From: a virus | IMG/VR virus record: IMGVR_UViG_3300032093_000807 | Location: 1-24,399 of that record | Reading direction: 5' to 3' (one strand) | DNA length: 24,399 bases | Shown: piece by piece, positions 5,861-10,808 of the stretch | How the letters are laid out: each line of letters starts with the position of its first letter | Numbering within the stretch: position 1 is the stretch's first letter | The notes under the pieces: generated by a model | What the model was told of the DNA's origin: nothing | Database searches by the model: none | What the model saw: only the letters and a program-made list of their open reading frames with translations | Translations under genes and position numbers: made by a program

Positions 5861-6052
5861 TTAGGCAGGTTGACGGTGAATGACGAGCTCGCCCTCGAAG
5901 CCGCCAAAATCGTCGTTGACGTCGGCTTCGATGAAGGCGAGAAAGCCTGGCTCGGTGGGCTCGGTGTCGTACTCAGCGCAGTATTCGAGGTAGGAATCGG
6001 GCGAGTAGATAAGGGTTTGCGTAGCTTCAACTGCGGTGACGTTGAAGGTCAT
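5861..6052 (-). CDS. Hypothetical acidic protein, 63 aa
   Basis: It begins MTFNVTAVEATQTLIYSPDS and is very acidic through its second half (FIEADVNDDFGGFEGEL). Its ATG overlaps the end of the zinc-ribbon gene upstream, and its stop lies 3 nt before the next gene's start. Net negative small proteins like this are common phage early products that bind host proteins, but no specific target is indicated. Confidence 0.6.
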   Translation of the reverse strand: MTFNVTAVEATQTLIYSPDSYLEYCAEYDTEPTEPGFLAFIEADVNDDFGGFEGELVIHRQPA

Positions 6053-6264
6053 TGATTGCTAGAGCGGAATTCAGAGACGATGCCGTGGTGATCGCAGGCG
6101 TCACAGCGGATGAAGGACCAATCGCCCCAGGAGTCGTTGTCACCTGTGGTTTCGATCCAGCCGTCGTCGTGCATGATGACGTTGGTCTCGACGGTGACTA
6201 CGAAGGGGCTATCGGATTTGCAGTCGGGGCACTGAATGCCACGCAGGCAGTTGGTGTTGGTCAT
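6049..6264 (-). CDS. Small zinc-ribbon phage protein, 71 aa
   Basis: CPDC at residues 12-15 and CDAC near residue 54, followed by DHHGIVSEF, form a plausible zinc ribbon. Between them, DDGWIETTGDNDSWGDWSF matches the acidic connector I know from small unnamed phage zinc-ribbon proteins. It is coupled to the downstream gene (ATGA) and separated from the upstream one by 3 nt. Role unknown; RNA, DNA or protein binding are all possible. Confidence 0.7.
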   Translation of the reverse strand: MTNTNCLRGIQCPDCKSDSPFVVTVETNVIMHDDGWIETTGDNDSWGDWSFIRCDACDHHGIVSEFRSSNQ

Positions 6265-6267
6265 AGT

Positions 6268-6723
6268 TCACGTACGTCCAGGGTGTGAGCGAAGGTCGCA
6301 AAGGGATTGCAGTTGTTCGTCGGTTAGGTCATCGAGCTGAGTGCTGATGCAGAGCACCTCGCCGCTGGGCATGGCTCGGTAGTAGACGCCGCCGTGTTCG
6401 TCGGGTCTGAGCTTGCTGCAGTAGTAAGCGACTGACAGGCCAAAGCTCTTAAGGATGAGCTTGCGTTCGGCGAGCTTCTCGATCACGTACTCGAAGCTGA
6501 GCGAGCAGAAGTACTCATCGCCGCTTGAGATGTAAAGCGAGCCGTCGCCGCCCATCTCGAGATCGAGGCAGCCAGCGTAGAAGTCGTCGAACTCGGCTGG
6601 ACGATCCTCCTGGTCGAGGATATCTTGGAGTTCGCCGTTGATCAGGACGGCCGCCTCGACTCCGCCCGGAGCGAAGCAGTCGGCCGGGACGCGAGTGGCG
6701 CCTATTTCGTAGTTATTGGCCAT
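6268..6723 (-). CDS. Hypothetical phage protein, 151 aa
   Basis: This is the largest gene in this operon. It starts MANNYEIGATRVPADCF, is acidic (DILDQEDRPAEFDDFYAGC) and has mixed beta/alpha stretches such as SLYISSGDEYFCSLSFEYV. The C-terminus contains DDLTDEQLQSLCDLRSH. Neighbour spacings of 2-3 nt on both sides support the ends. No domain is recognised. Confidence 0.65.
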   Translation of the reverse strand: MANNYEIGATRVPADCFAPGGVEAAVLINGELQDILDQEDRPAEFDDFYAGCLDLEMGGDGSLYISSGDEYFCSLSFEYVIEKLAERKLILKSFGLSVAYYCSKLRPDEHGGVYYRAMPSGEVLCISTQLDDLTDEQLQSLCDLRSHPGRT

Positions 6724-6725
6724 GG

Positions 6726-6980
6726 TTAGAAGTGTTCAGGGCAGGGGTAGATGGGGTCGTTGTTTTCGTCGTAGGCCCAGGTGTTGTCAGGTGTTGCTGA
6801 GCGCCAGGCTTCCTTGATGTGTCCCCACTCGATCTCAGCTACTGCGATCCAGGGGCTGGCTAGCTCGTCCCTGGTAACGGACTCGAGTAGTAGCGCGTGA
6901 TCTTTGGGGATCTCGTCGCGCTCGACTGTGAGCTGGAATGAGGTGGTGACCTCGTATTCGATGGTGATGCGATGGGTCAT
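6726..6980 (-). CDS. Hypothetical protein, 84 aa
   Basis: The N-terminal strand pattern MTHRITIEYEVTTSFQLTVE is followed by an acidic helix and a tail DENNDPIYPCPEHF. It lies 3 nt from each neighbour. The protein resembles unnamed small phage proteins with an amphipathic beta N-terminus, without a name I can support. Confidence 0.6.
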   Translation of the reverse strand: MTHRITIEYEVTTSFQLTVERDEIPKDHALLLESVTRDELASPWIAVAEIEWGHIKEAWRSATPDNTWAYDENNDPIYPCPEHF

Positions 6981-6983
6981 GGG

Positions 6984-7268
6984 TCAGAGAGGCGATAGGG
7001 GCTTGTAGTTGCGGATGCGGGAGTATCTAGTTGCTGCGCCCGTGCTGGCGCCCTTGAAGACGGGCTCGATGGAATTGGTGCGGCACCAATGCACGAAGCG
7101 AGAGGCGTCTTCGTCTTCTTCGAGGTAGACGTACTCGCCGCGTTCGTAGGAGAACGGAGTGAAGACTGAGCGCCAGTGCTCGCCAATGATTCTGGCGAGG
7201 AAGGTTTTGGGGACTTTGACCCAAGCGTGGCCTGGGTCGGAGTGGACGCGGAAGATGCGGGTTTGCAT
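6984..7268 (-). CDS. Conserved-type phage protein, 94 aa
   Basis: It reads MQTRIFRVHSDPGHAWVKVP and contains FSYERGEYVYLEEDEDASRF. The pattern 'GHAW-x-x-VP ... SY-x-x-x-x-x-YLEED-x-DA' is typical of an unnamed family found in many phages. ATG 7268 is chosen over one 12 nt upstream because it starts directly at the family-like N-terminus. It is the first gene of the 5.35-7.27 kb operon and follows a terminator and a partial copy of the conserved box. Confidence 0.7.
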   Translation of the reverse strand: MQTRIFRVHSDPGHAWVKVPKTFLARIIGEHWRSVFTPFSYERGEYVYLEEDEDASRFVHWCRTNSIEPVFKGASTGAATRYSRIRNYKPLSPL

Positions 7269-7274
7269 GGGGTG

Positions 7275-7282
7275 ATGCACTG
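7275..7282 (-). promoter_or_regulatory. Partial copy of the conserved box
   Basis: ATGCACTG lies 7 nt upstream of the 7268 start and is followed in + strand sense by AAAGAGAGAGCC, which resembles the purine half of the full box. Position between a terminator and a start codon matches the full copies, but the match is incomplete. Confidence 0.35.
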
Positions 7283-7299
7283 GGCGTGCAAAAGAGAGA

Positions 7300-7326
7300 G
7301 CCCTGCCGGCAGATGCCAGACAGGGC
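7300..7326 (-). terminator. Intrinsic terminator after the 7333-7566 gene
   Basis: GCCCTG (7300-7305) pairs with CAGGGC (7321-7326) around an inner GGC/GCC pair. On the - strand the stem is followed by TCTCTCTTTTGC. It begins 7 nt after the stop at 7333. Confidence 0.65.
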
Positions 7327-7332
7327 TTGGGA

Positions 7333-7566
7333 TCAGCAGGTGGGAGCAGGCCAGGCGTAGCGCTCCTCGAGGGTGCGCTCGTAGATGGCCTCCAGGACCT
7401 CGATCTGCTCGTCGCTGAGCTCTGCGTCGTCGTCTTCGTCGGAGGTGACGATGACTTCGCCGGGGAAGAGCTGCTCGAGGACCAGACCGATGGGCTCCAG
7501 CTGATCGGGAGTGCCGCGCACCGAGAGGCGAACGCGGCGATCGGGGCAGTACTGAGTGAGAACCAT
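7333..7566 (-). CDS. Hypothetical acidic protein, 77 aa
   Basis: It starts MVLTQYCPDRRVRLSVRG and has a basic beta-like N-terminal half, then an acidic helical half (DEDDDAELSDEQIEVLEAIY). A terminator follows directly. A poorly matching box-like stretch precedes it near 7575-7595. The split of charge between halves suggests a small alpha/beta domain, perhaps a protein-binding inhibitor, but nothing identifies it. Confidence 0.6.
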   Translation of the reverse strand: MVLTQYCPDRRVRLSVRGTPDQLEPIGLVLEQLFPGEVIVTSDEDDDAELSDEQIEVLEAIYERTLEERYAWPAPTC

Positions 7567-7601
7567 GTGCTTATTGAGAATGGATTGCAGTAAGAGAAGG
7601 A

Positions 7602-7874
7602 TTAGGAGGCAAAGCCAGCAGCGGCGGGCTTATGGCGGGTGACGCGCTGCGGGCGAGCCGGTTTGCTGCGTTCGATGACGACAGTCTCGAGCGGAGTGGC
7701 GGGTGCGGGCTCGAGGACCAGGGGCTCGATTTGTACGGCTTCTGTCCGTACAGGCGAGAAGAGATCCTCGATGCCAGGAAGGAAGTTCCTGAGGCCGGGC
7801 CAGAGGAGGCGTTGCCAGAGGGTGATGGCTATTGCTGCGGTCCAGGCCGCGATGGTGATCAGGGTGTTGCGCAT
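7602..7874 (-). CDS. Small single-pass membrane protein, 90 aa
   Basis: The N-terminal MRNTLITIAAWTAAIAITLW (residues 1-20) is a clear membrane segment or signal anchor. The rest is Pro-rich and ends with a basic stretch (RSKPARPQRVTRHK). ATG 7874 was chosen over an upstream ATG because it carries the GTTCTTTCGC leader box. Size and topology would fit a small lysis accessory protein or a host-membrane protein, with no direct evidence for either. Confidence 0.6.
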   Translation of the reverse strand: MRNTLITIAAWTAAIAITLWQRLLWPGLRNFLPGIEDLFSPVRTEAVQIEPLVLEPAPATPLETVVIERSKPARPQRVTRHKPAAAGFAS

Positions 7875-7908
7875 GGCAGGTGCGAAAGAACGAAGGAAGG
7901 TGCGCCCC

Positions 7909-7926
7909 ATGCACGGCTGCAGAGGC
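7909..7926 (-). promoter_or_regulatory. Variant copy of the conserved box
   Basis: ATGCACGGCTGCAGAGGC (+ strand) matches the box with one inserted G and a shortened purine half. It lies between the terminator at 7937-7962 and the 7874 start. Confidence 0.4.
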
Positions 7927-7936
7927 GCACTAAAAA

Positions 7937-7962
7937 ACCCCGCACGGGAGACCGAGCGAGGT
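7937..7962 (-). terminator. Intrinsic terminator after the 7977-8150 gene
   Basis: On the - strand ACCTCGC pairs with GCGGGGT (one G-U pair) and is followed directly by six T. It starts 15 nt after the stop at 7977. Confidence 0.75.
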
Positions 7963-7976
7963 AAATGGTTAGGTAC

Positions 7977-8150
7977 TTAGAAGACGTCGCCAGGCAGGAG
8001 CCCCTGCTGGCATTGGTCATAGATGTAATCACCGACCTGGCTCCAGAGTGGATCCAGGGTGAAGTCGTAGTCCGCTGCCCTGCTGGAGAGCGCAAGAGCG
8101 TCGCGCAGGGCGATGGCTTCTGCTGGGGTGAGCGTGATCTGGAGGGTCAT
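7977..8150 (-). CDS. Hypothetical protein, 57 aa
   Basis: It reads MTLQITLTPAEAIALRDALA and continues SSRAADYDFTLDPLWSQVGD, a compact strand-helix protein with one Cys. The ATG at 8150 follows the upstream terminator by about 25 nt; this is one cassette where the conserved box is not recognisable. A terminator follows the gene, so it is probably transcribed alone. Function unknown. Confidence 0.6.
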   Translation of the reverse strand: MTLQITLTPAEAIALRDALALSSRAADYDFTLDPLWSQVGDYIYDQCQQGLLPGDVF

Positions 8151-8179
8151 GACAGATGAGCGTGTTGCGCAAAAGAAAA

Positions 8180-8205
8180 GCCCCACCCGCAAAGGCGAGT
8201 GGGGC
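8180..8205 (-). terminator. Intrinsic terminator after the SSB-like gene
   Basis: On the - strand GCCCCACTCGC pairs with GCGGGTGGGGC across a 4-nt loop with one mismatch, followed by TTTTCTTTT. The stem belongs to the family of near-identical terminators repeated at 8822, 9230, 9525 and 9797. Confidence 0.9.
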
Positions 8206-8228
8206 GAGAGGGGCTGAACCGTCCGAGC

Positions 8229-8735
8229 TCAGAAGGGAACTTCCTCGCCGGTGGGTTCAGCCGAGAAGGGTGCCTCGGGTTGGGCGAACTCAGGCCCGAC
8301 GGGGGCCGAGTTGAGGACCTCGATGCGCTGAGCGCGGAGTTGTCTGCGGTAGGCGACGGGGTAGCCGCGGTCGTTGCGGGTGATCTCGCCGTAGACGGTC
8401 CAGTAGCCGCTGATGGCGACCCTGGCCCATTCGGTGTTGTTCGCAATCGAGAGGATCTCGCTGGCGATGGGCACACCGTTGTCGGTGGCGATGATCGAGT
8501 CGATGGGCAGATCGACGTTCACCTCCTTGCCACCGCGGTTGTCGCGAGTGGAGTTGGTGAGGATGGCCGAGACCGTGAGCTTGCCGCCGTCCGGACGGGA
8601 GATGTCCTTCACGGCTTTGAGCATGCCGACGAGTCGGACCATGCCAGCCGCTTTGGGATCTCCGCTGGAGGCAGCGAGTTGGGTTTCGAGCTCGGAGATG
8701 CGAGCTTCGAGGTCGGCCTTGGTGGCGGTAGCCAT
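8229..8735 (-). CDS. Putative single-stranded DNA-binding protein, 168 aa
   Basis: After a short N-terminal coiled coil (ADLEARISELETQLA), residues 31-140 look like an OB-fold: MVRLVGMLKAVKDIS, LTVSAILTNS, WARVAISGYWTVYGEIT and RAQRIEVL in the right order of strands. A Pro/Ala/Glu linker leads to an acidic tip ending GEEVPF, close to the DDDIPF tail by which bacterial SSB proteins recruit partners. This supports a divergent phage SSB-like protein for replication or recombination. The assignment is from pattern only. ATG 8735 is the only Met fitting the fold and has the GTTCTTTCGCC leader box plus a hairpin in front. The gene is flanked by its own terminator and the conserved box. Confidence 0.6.
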   Translation of the reverse strand: MATATKADLEARISELETQLAASSGDPKAAGMVRLVGMLKAVKDISRPDGGKLTVSAILTNSTRDNRGGKEVNVDLPIDSIIATDNGVPIASEILSIANNTEWARVAISGYWTVYGEITRNDRGYPVAYRRQLRAQRIEVLNSAPVGPEFAQPEAPFSAEPTGEEVPF

Positions 8736-8792
8736 GTGGTGTTCCCGGCGGTGCCGGGGCGAAAGAACCACGCCTCGAATCAGGCAGCGCCA

Positions 8793-8812
8793 ATGCACTG
8801 CTGAAGAGAGGC
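8793..8812 (-). promoter_or_regulatory. Copy of the conserved box before the SSB-like gene
   Basis: ATGCACTGCTGAAGAGAGGC (+ strand) lies between the terminator at 8822-8849 and the 8735 start. It is a few bases from the terminator's T tract, so any promoter for this gene must lie in or around it. Confidence 0.6.
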
Positions 8813-8821
8813 AATAAAAAA

Positions 8822-8849
8822 GCCCCCACCCGCAACAGCGAGTGAGGGC
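8822..8849 (-). terminator. Intrinsic terminator after the 8869-9141 gene
   Basis: On the - strand GCCCTCACTCGC pairs with GCGGGTGGGGGC around a 4-nt loop, followed by TTTTTTATTGCC. Confidence 0.9.
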
Positions 8850-8868
8850 AAGTGAAGCGCGCTCGAGC

Positions 8869-9141
8869 TCAGAAGGGGCAAACCTCCAGCTCGAGCTGAT
8901 GTATTGCTGGGCGGTTGAGCTCAGCAATCTGCTGGCACCAGGCGATGTGCCGGCGCTGGAGATCGCCGAGGGGGTGGCCGTCCATGACCTGATCGATCAT
9001 GGCCTCGAGGTGAGCGCGCGCGACTTCGATCTCCTGAGAGATCTCGCCGTGCAGCTTGCGGCCGTCCTCGGTGAGGGTGACGCCAGCGCGTGCCAGGAGG
9101 CGGAGTTGCTGGCTGAGACGGTAGAGCTTGCCTTCCGTCAT
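8869..9141 (-). CDS. Hypothetical helical protein, 90 aa
   Basis: It starts MTEGKLYRLSQQLRLLARAG and is almost wholly helical, with heptad-like stretches (ISQEIEVARAHLEAMIDQVM). It ends LELEVCPF. The last codons and stop share a GAGCTCAGAAGGG context (+ strand) with the end of the SSB-like gene, and the leader also shares the GTTCTTTCGCC box and a hairpin with that gene, so the two cassettes look related in their flanks though not in protein sequence. ATG 9141 chosen over 9177, which lies within the shared leader. Confidence 0.6.
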   Translation of the reverse strand: MTEGKLYRLSQQLRLLARAGVTLTEDGRKLHGEISQEIEVARAHLEAMIDQVMDGHPLGDLQRRHIAWCQQIAELNRPAIHQLELEVCPF

Positions 9142-9200
9142 GGTGGTAACCCGGGTGCCCCGGGGCGAAAGAACCACATGCCGTCAGTCAGTCAGCGCGG

Positions 9201-9220
9201 ATGCACTGCTGAAAGAGGGC
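9201..9220 (-). promoter_or_regulatory. Copy of the conserved box before the 9141 start
   Basis: ATGCACTGCTGAAAGAGGGC (+ strand), with only a short AATAAAAAA link to the terminator at 9230-9257. Confidence 0.6.
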
Positions 9221-9229
9221 AATAAAAAA

Positions 9230-9257
9230 GCCCCCACCCGTGAAAACGAGCGAGGGC
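9230..9257 (-). terminator. Intrinsic terminator after the 9281-9478 gene
   Basis: On the - strand GCCCTCGCTCG pairs with CGGGTGGGGGC with small internal mismatches, followed by TTTTTTATT. Confidence 0.85.
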
Positions 9258-9280
9258 AGGAGGCGGAATTTGGAGGGGTG

Positions 9281-9478
9281 CTAGCGGAAAAGTTCCGGGG
9301 TCCTGAAGGGGTTGATGTGGCCCAGGCCGTAGAGGGCAAAGCCGACTGCTGCGCCGCAGCCGCCTATGAGCCCGCCTGTGCCGAAGAGGAGATAGCCGAT
9401 GCCGCCGTAGAGGAGGCAGCCGAGAGCGAGTCCGCCGACCGAGCCAAGGATGTAGCCGATCCAGCCGTAGGTGTTCAT
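9281..9478 (-). CDS. Small Gly-rich two-pass membrane protein, 65 aa
   Basis: Two hydrophobic Gly-rich segments, YGWIGYILGSVGGLALGCLL (4-23) and YLLFGTGGLIGGCGAAVGFA (29-48), make a membrane hairpin with GxxxG packing motifs. A short polar tail PFRTPELFR follows. Size and hairpin topology would fit a holin or another membrane-disturbing phage peptide, but there is no family match and no endolysin beside it. ATG 9478 follows the full shared leader. Confidence 0.6.
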   Translation of the reverse strand: MNTYGWIGYILGSVGGLALGCLLYGGIGYLLFGTGGLIGGCGAAVGFALYGLGHINPFRTPELFR

Positions 9479-9495
9479 CGAAGCAAGCAGCGCGC

Positions 9496-9515
9496 ATGCA
9501 CTGCTGAGAGAGGGC
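9496..9515 (-). promoter_or_regulatory. Copy of the conserved box before the 9478 start
   Basis: ATGCACTGCTGAGAGAGGGC (+ strand). From the box to the start codon the leader is close to those at 9750-9767 and 10002-10019. Confidence 0.65.
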
Positions 9516-9524
9516 GATGAAAAA

Positions 9525-9554
9525 GCCCCCACCCCGAGCAAACGGAGTGAGGGC
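9525..9554 (-). terminator. Intrinsic terminator after the 9561-9749 gene
   Basis: On the - strand GCCCTCACTCCG pairs with CGGGGTGGGGGC around a 6-nt loop, followed by TTTTTCATC. It lies 6 nt after the stop at 9561. Confidence 0.85.
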
Positions 9555-9560
9555 AGGGAA

Positions 9561-9749
9561 TCAGAAAGCCTTGACCATGTAGGTGCGGCAGAACTCGGAG
9601 TGAGCTGCGTGCTTGTGAGCCGGCCAGTCTTGGGTGGCGCATTGATCACGGGTGGCGCGATCAAGCCGGGCAACGCCGGCATGGAAGACGCCGACCAGGA
9701 GAAAGCCGATGGAGGTACCGGCGGCGATGGCGAGGAAGGGATTGCGCAT
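9561..9749 (-). CDS. Small membrane-anchored protein, 62 aa
   Basis: The N-terminus MRNPFLAIAAGTSIGFLLVG (1-20) is a membrane segment or signal anchor. The remaining 40 residues are polar and hold two Cys and several His (CATQDWPAHKHAAHSEFCR), which might bind metal or form a disulfide outside the membrane. No family recognised. Own box and own terminator. Confidence 0.6.
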   Translation of the reverse strand: MRNPFLAIAAGTSIGFLLVGVFHAGVARLDRATRDQCATQDWPAHKHAAHSEFCRTYMVKAF

Positions 9750-9767
9750 CGAAGTCAGGCAGCGCGC

Positions 9768-9787
9768 ATGCACTGCTGAGAGAGTTC
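9768..9787 (-). promoter_or_regulatory. Copy of the conserved box before the 9749 start
   Basis: ATGCACTGCTGAGAGAGTTC (+ strand). The 44 bases from the start codon through the box (9747-9790) match 9999-10042 with one difference. Confidence 0.65.
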
Positions 9788-9796
9788 ACGCAAAAA

Positions 9797-9824
9797 GCCC
9801 CCACCCGCGGATGCGAGTGAGGGC
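9797..9824 (-). terminator. Intrinsic terminator after the 9831-10001 gene
   Basis: On the - strand GCCCTCACTCGC pairs with GCGGGTGGGGGC around ATCC, followed by TTTTTGCG. The stem arms are identical to those at 8822-8849. Confidence 0.9.
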
Positions 9825-9830
9825 AAGTGG

Positions 9831-10001
9831 TCAGGCGATCGGAAAGACATCGATCGATTTGTGCTCGGGGAAGAGCGCTGCGTCGTAGTGCAGCCAGCGC
9901 CAGGCGTCGTCCTCGGAGGGGAAGCCCGGGCCGAAGGGGATGAATTCACCGGCGGAGGTGATGGCAACCGCGAAGTAGCGGGTCTTGGTGGTGGTGGTCA
10001 T
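9831..10001 (-). CDS. Hypothetical protein, 56 aa
   Basis: It starts MTTTTKTRYFAVAITSAGEF and contains SEDDAWRWLHYDAALFPEHK. The pattern of a short strand, a turn and an acidic Trp-rich helix suggests a small folded domain. It is the first gene of the leftward block, directly after the long non-coding region, with its own terminator. Function unknown. Confidence 0.6.
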   Translation of the reverse strand: MTTTTKTRYFAVAITSAGEFIPFGPGFPSEDDAWRWLHYDAALFPEHKSIDVFPIA

Positions 10002-10019
10002 CGAAGTCAGGCAGCGCGT

Positions 10020-10039
10020 ATGCACTGCTGAGAGAGTTC
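10020..10039 (-). promoter_or_regulatory. Copy of the conserved box before the 10001 start
   Basis: ATGCACTGCTGAGAGAGTTC (+ strand). No terminator lies upstream, because this is the first cassette; that separates the box from the terminator as a conserved unit. Confidence 0.65.
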
Positions 10040-10110
10040 ACGAACACGAACCCGAGTGTTTAACGCGCACGGCGTGTACCCTTGGCGCGATTTAACAGCG
10101 CAGCCGGGGC

Positions 10111-10160
10111 GGAGCGAGCCGGAGCGCAAGAGAGCAGAAGGGAGCAGAGCGGAGCGGAAT
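10111..10160 (+). repeat. Five tandem 10-bp units with a GGAGC core
   Basis: Units begin exactly every 10 bases: GGAGC at 10111, 10121, 10141 and 10151, and AGAGC at 10131; the other five bases vary. One-helical-turn spacing places the cores on one face of the DNA, as in protein-binding arrays or iterons. It ends about 110 bases before the first leftward start codon. Confidence 0.6.
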
Positions 10161-10731
10161 AGGGCAACAGAAGCAACTCTCCAGTGAGAGGAGACTTGCG
10201 TTGGTAGCAATGTGCTGGATGCACAACAAAGCGTGCAATCGCAGCAAAAGACAACAACAAGACGCGATAGAATAGAGAAACGAAAAGAGCACCCCGCTCC
10301 CTAGAACCCCGGTGGGCAGTGGATTTGGCCCCACCGCGTCACGAGTGAACGGGGGTATGAGCGGATGCGAGCCGCCTAGTTACGCGCGTGTGCGTGCAGT
10401 GTTATGTACGCGTGCTGGGTTATAGCTAGCGCGTTGATGTGCAGTAGCGAGTGAAAGCTTAAGAGTGTTGCGCGTGGTGAAGCAACAGCGTCGCGTGCAT
10501 TTGTGTGCAAAAGTGTCCGCGTGGATTGTTGATGTGTACCGTTGCTGTACCACTGCCTTGCGCGCGTTGGCGTCTGCTGACATCAGCACACGTGGCGCGG
10601 CGCGCTCTCTACTTCTTTTTTTTGTTTGACAGCAATCCCAACCTGGCGGGGGTGTTTGATGTCTACCGCGCGGCGCAATAAAAATTTTGAGCTTTTCAGG
10701 GGAGCGGCCTTGCATTAGCTCTGCGCTTCCT

Positions 10732-10757
10732 CGTGTGAAATTTTGGCGTTTTACACG
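10732..10757. promoter_or_regulatory. Dyad that could be an operator of the late block
   Basis: CGTGTGAAA (10732-10740) and TTTTACACG (10749-10757) form inverted arms with one mismatch around 8 bases. It lies 51-76 bases before the late 870-aa gene. A homodimeric regulator or a stem in RNA could use it. Confidence 0.4.
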
Positions 10758-10802
10758 ACACACAGAGTGACCCCCCGCGCGGGTGCGCAGCGTGAGTCTC
10801 GA

Positions 10803-10808
10803 TAGACT
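10803..10808 (+). promoter_or_regulatory. Possible -10 element of the late block
   Basis: TAGACT, a TANNNT hexamer. Similar hexamers precede several other + strand genes. Transcription would start near the first codons, giving a very short leader or none. Confidence 0.3.

Larger units (their letters stand above)
10041..10807 (+). other. Long non-coding region between divergent gene blocks
   Basis: About 770 bases carry no convincing gene. Open frames here have repetitive Ser/Leu/Arg or Cys/Arg content and no neighbours to fit. The stretch holds a five-unit 10-bp phased repeat (10111-10160), a GGTGGG/CCCACC hairpin (10310-10336), a TGCTGA/TCAGCA dyad (10575-10588), a T-rich tract (10614-10627) with TTGACA at 10626-10631, an A/T-rich patch (10677-10690), and a CGTGT...ACACG dyad (10732-10757). 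It is where control of both directions, or an origin, would be expected. No tRNA seen. Confidence 0.7.

Noticed and set aside
7567-7601. Box-like GGATTGCAGTAAGAG before the 7333-7566 gene
   Set aside because: Similarity to the conserved box is limited to the purine half, too weak to annotate.
9201-10039. Regularly spaced repeats suggesting a CRISPR-like array
   Set aside because: Spacings are about 250-295 bases and are filled by different ORFs and terminators; this is a gene cassette array.
10007-10334. Overlapping - strand open frames rich in Ser, Leu and Arg
   Set aside because: They are a reading of the 10-bp GGAGC array and the shared leader, which explains the repetitive protein sequence.
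10614-10623. T-run that could be a + strand terminator
   Set aside because: The nearest strong stem ends over 20 bases before it and no + strand gene lies upstream.
10626-10631. TTGACA as a sigma-70 type -35 element
   Set aside because: No -10 element occurs at 16-19 bases; the following stretch is G-rich.
10380-10763. Open frame of 127 codons on the - strand in the long intergenic region
   Set aside because: Its product is a Cys/Arg/Thr/Ala mixture with no domain-like pattern, it has no coupled neighbour, and it runs across the dyad and A/T-rich features.
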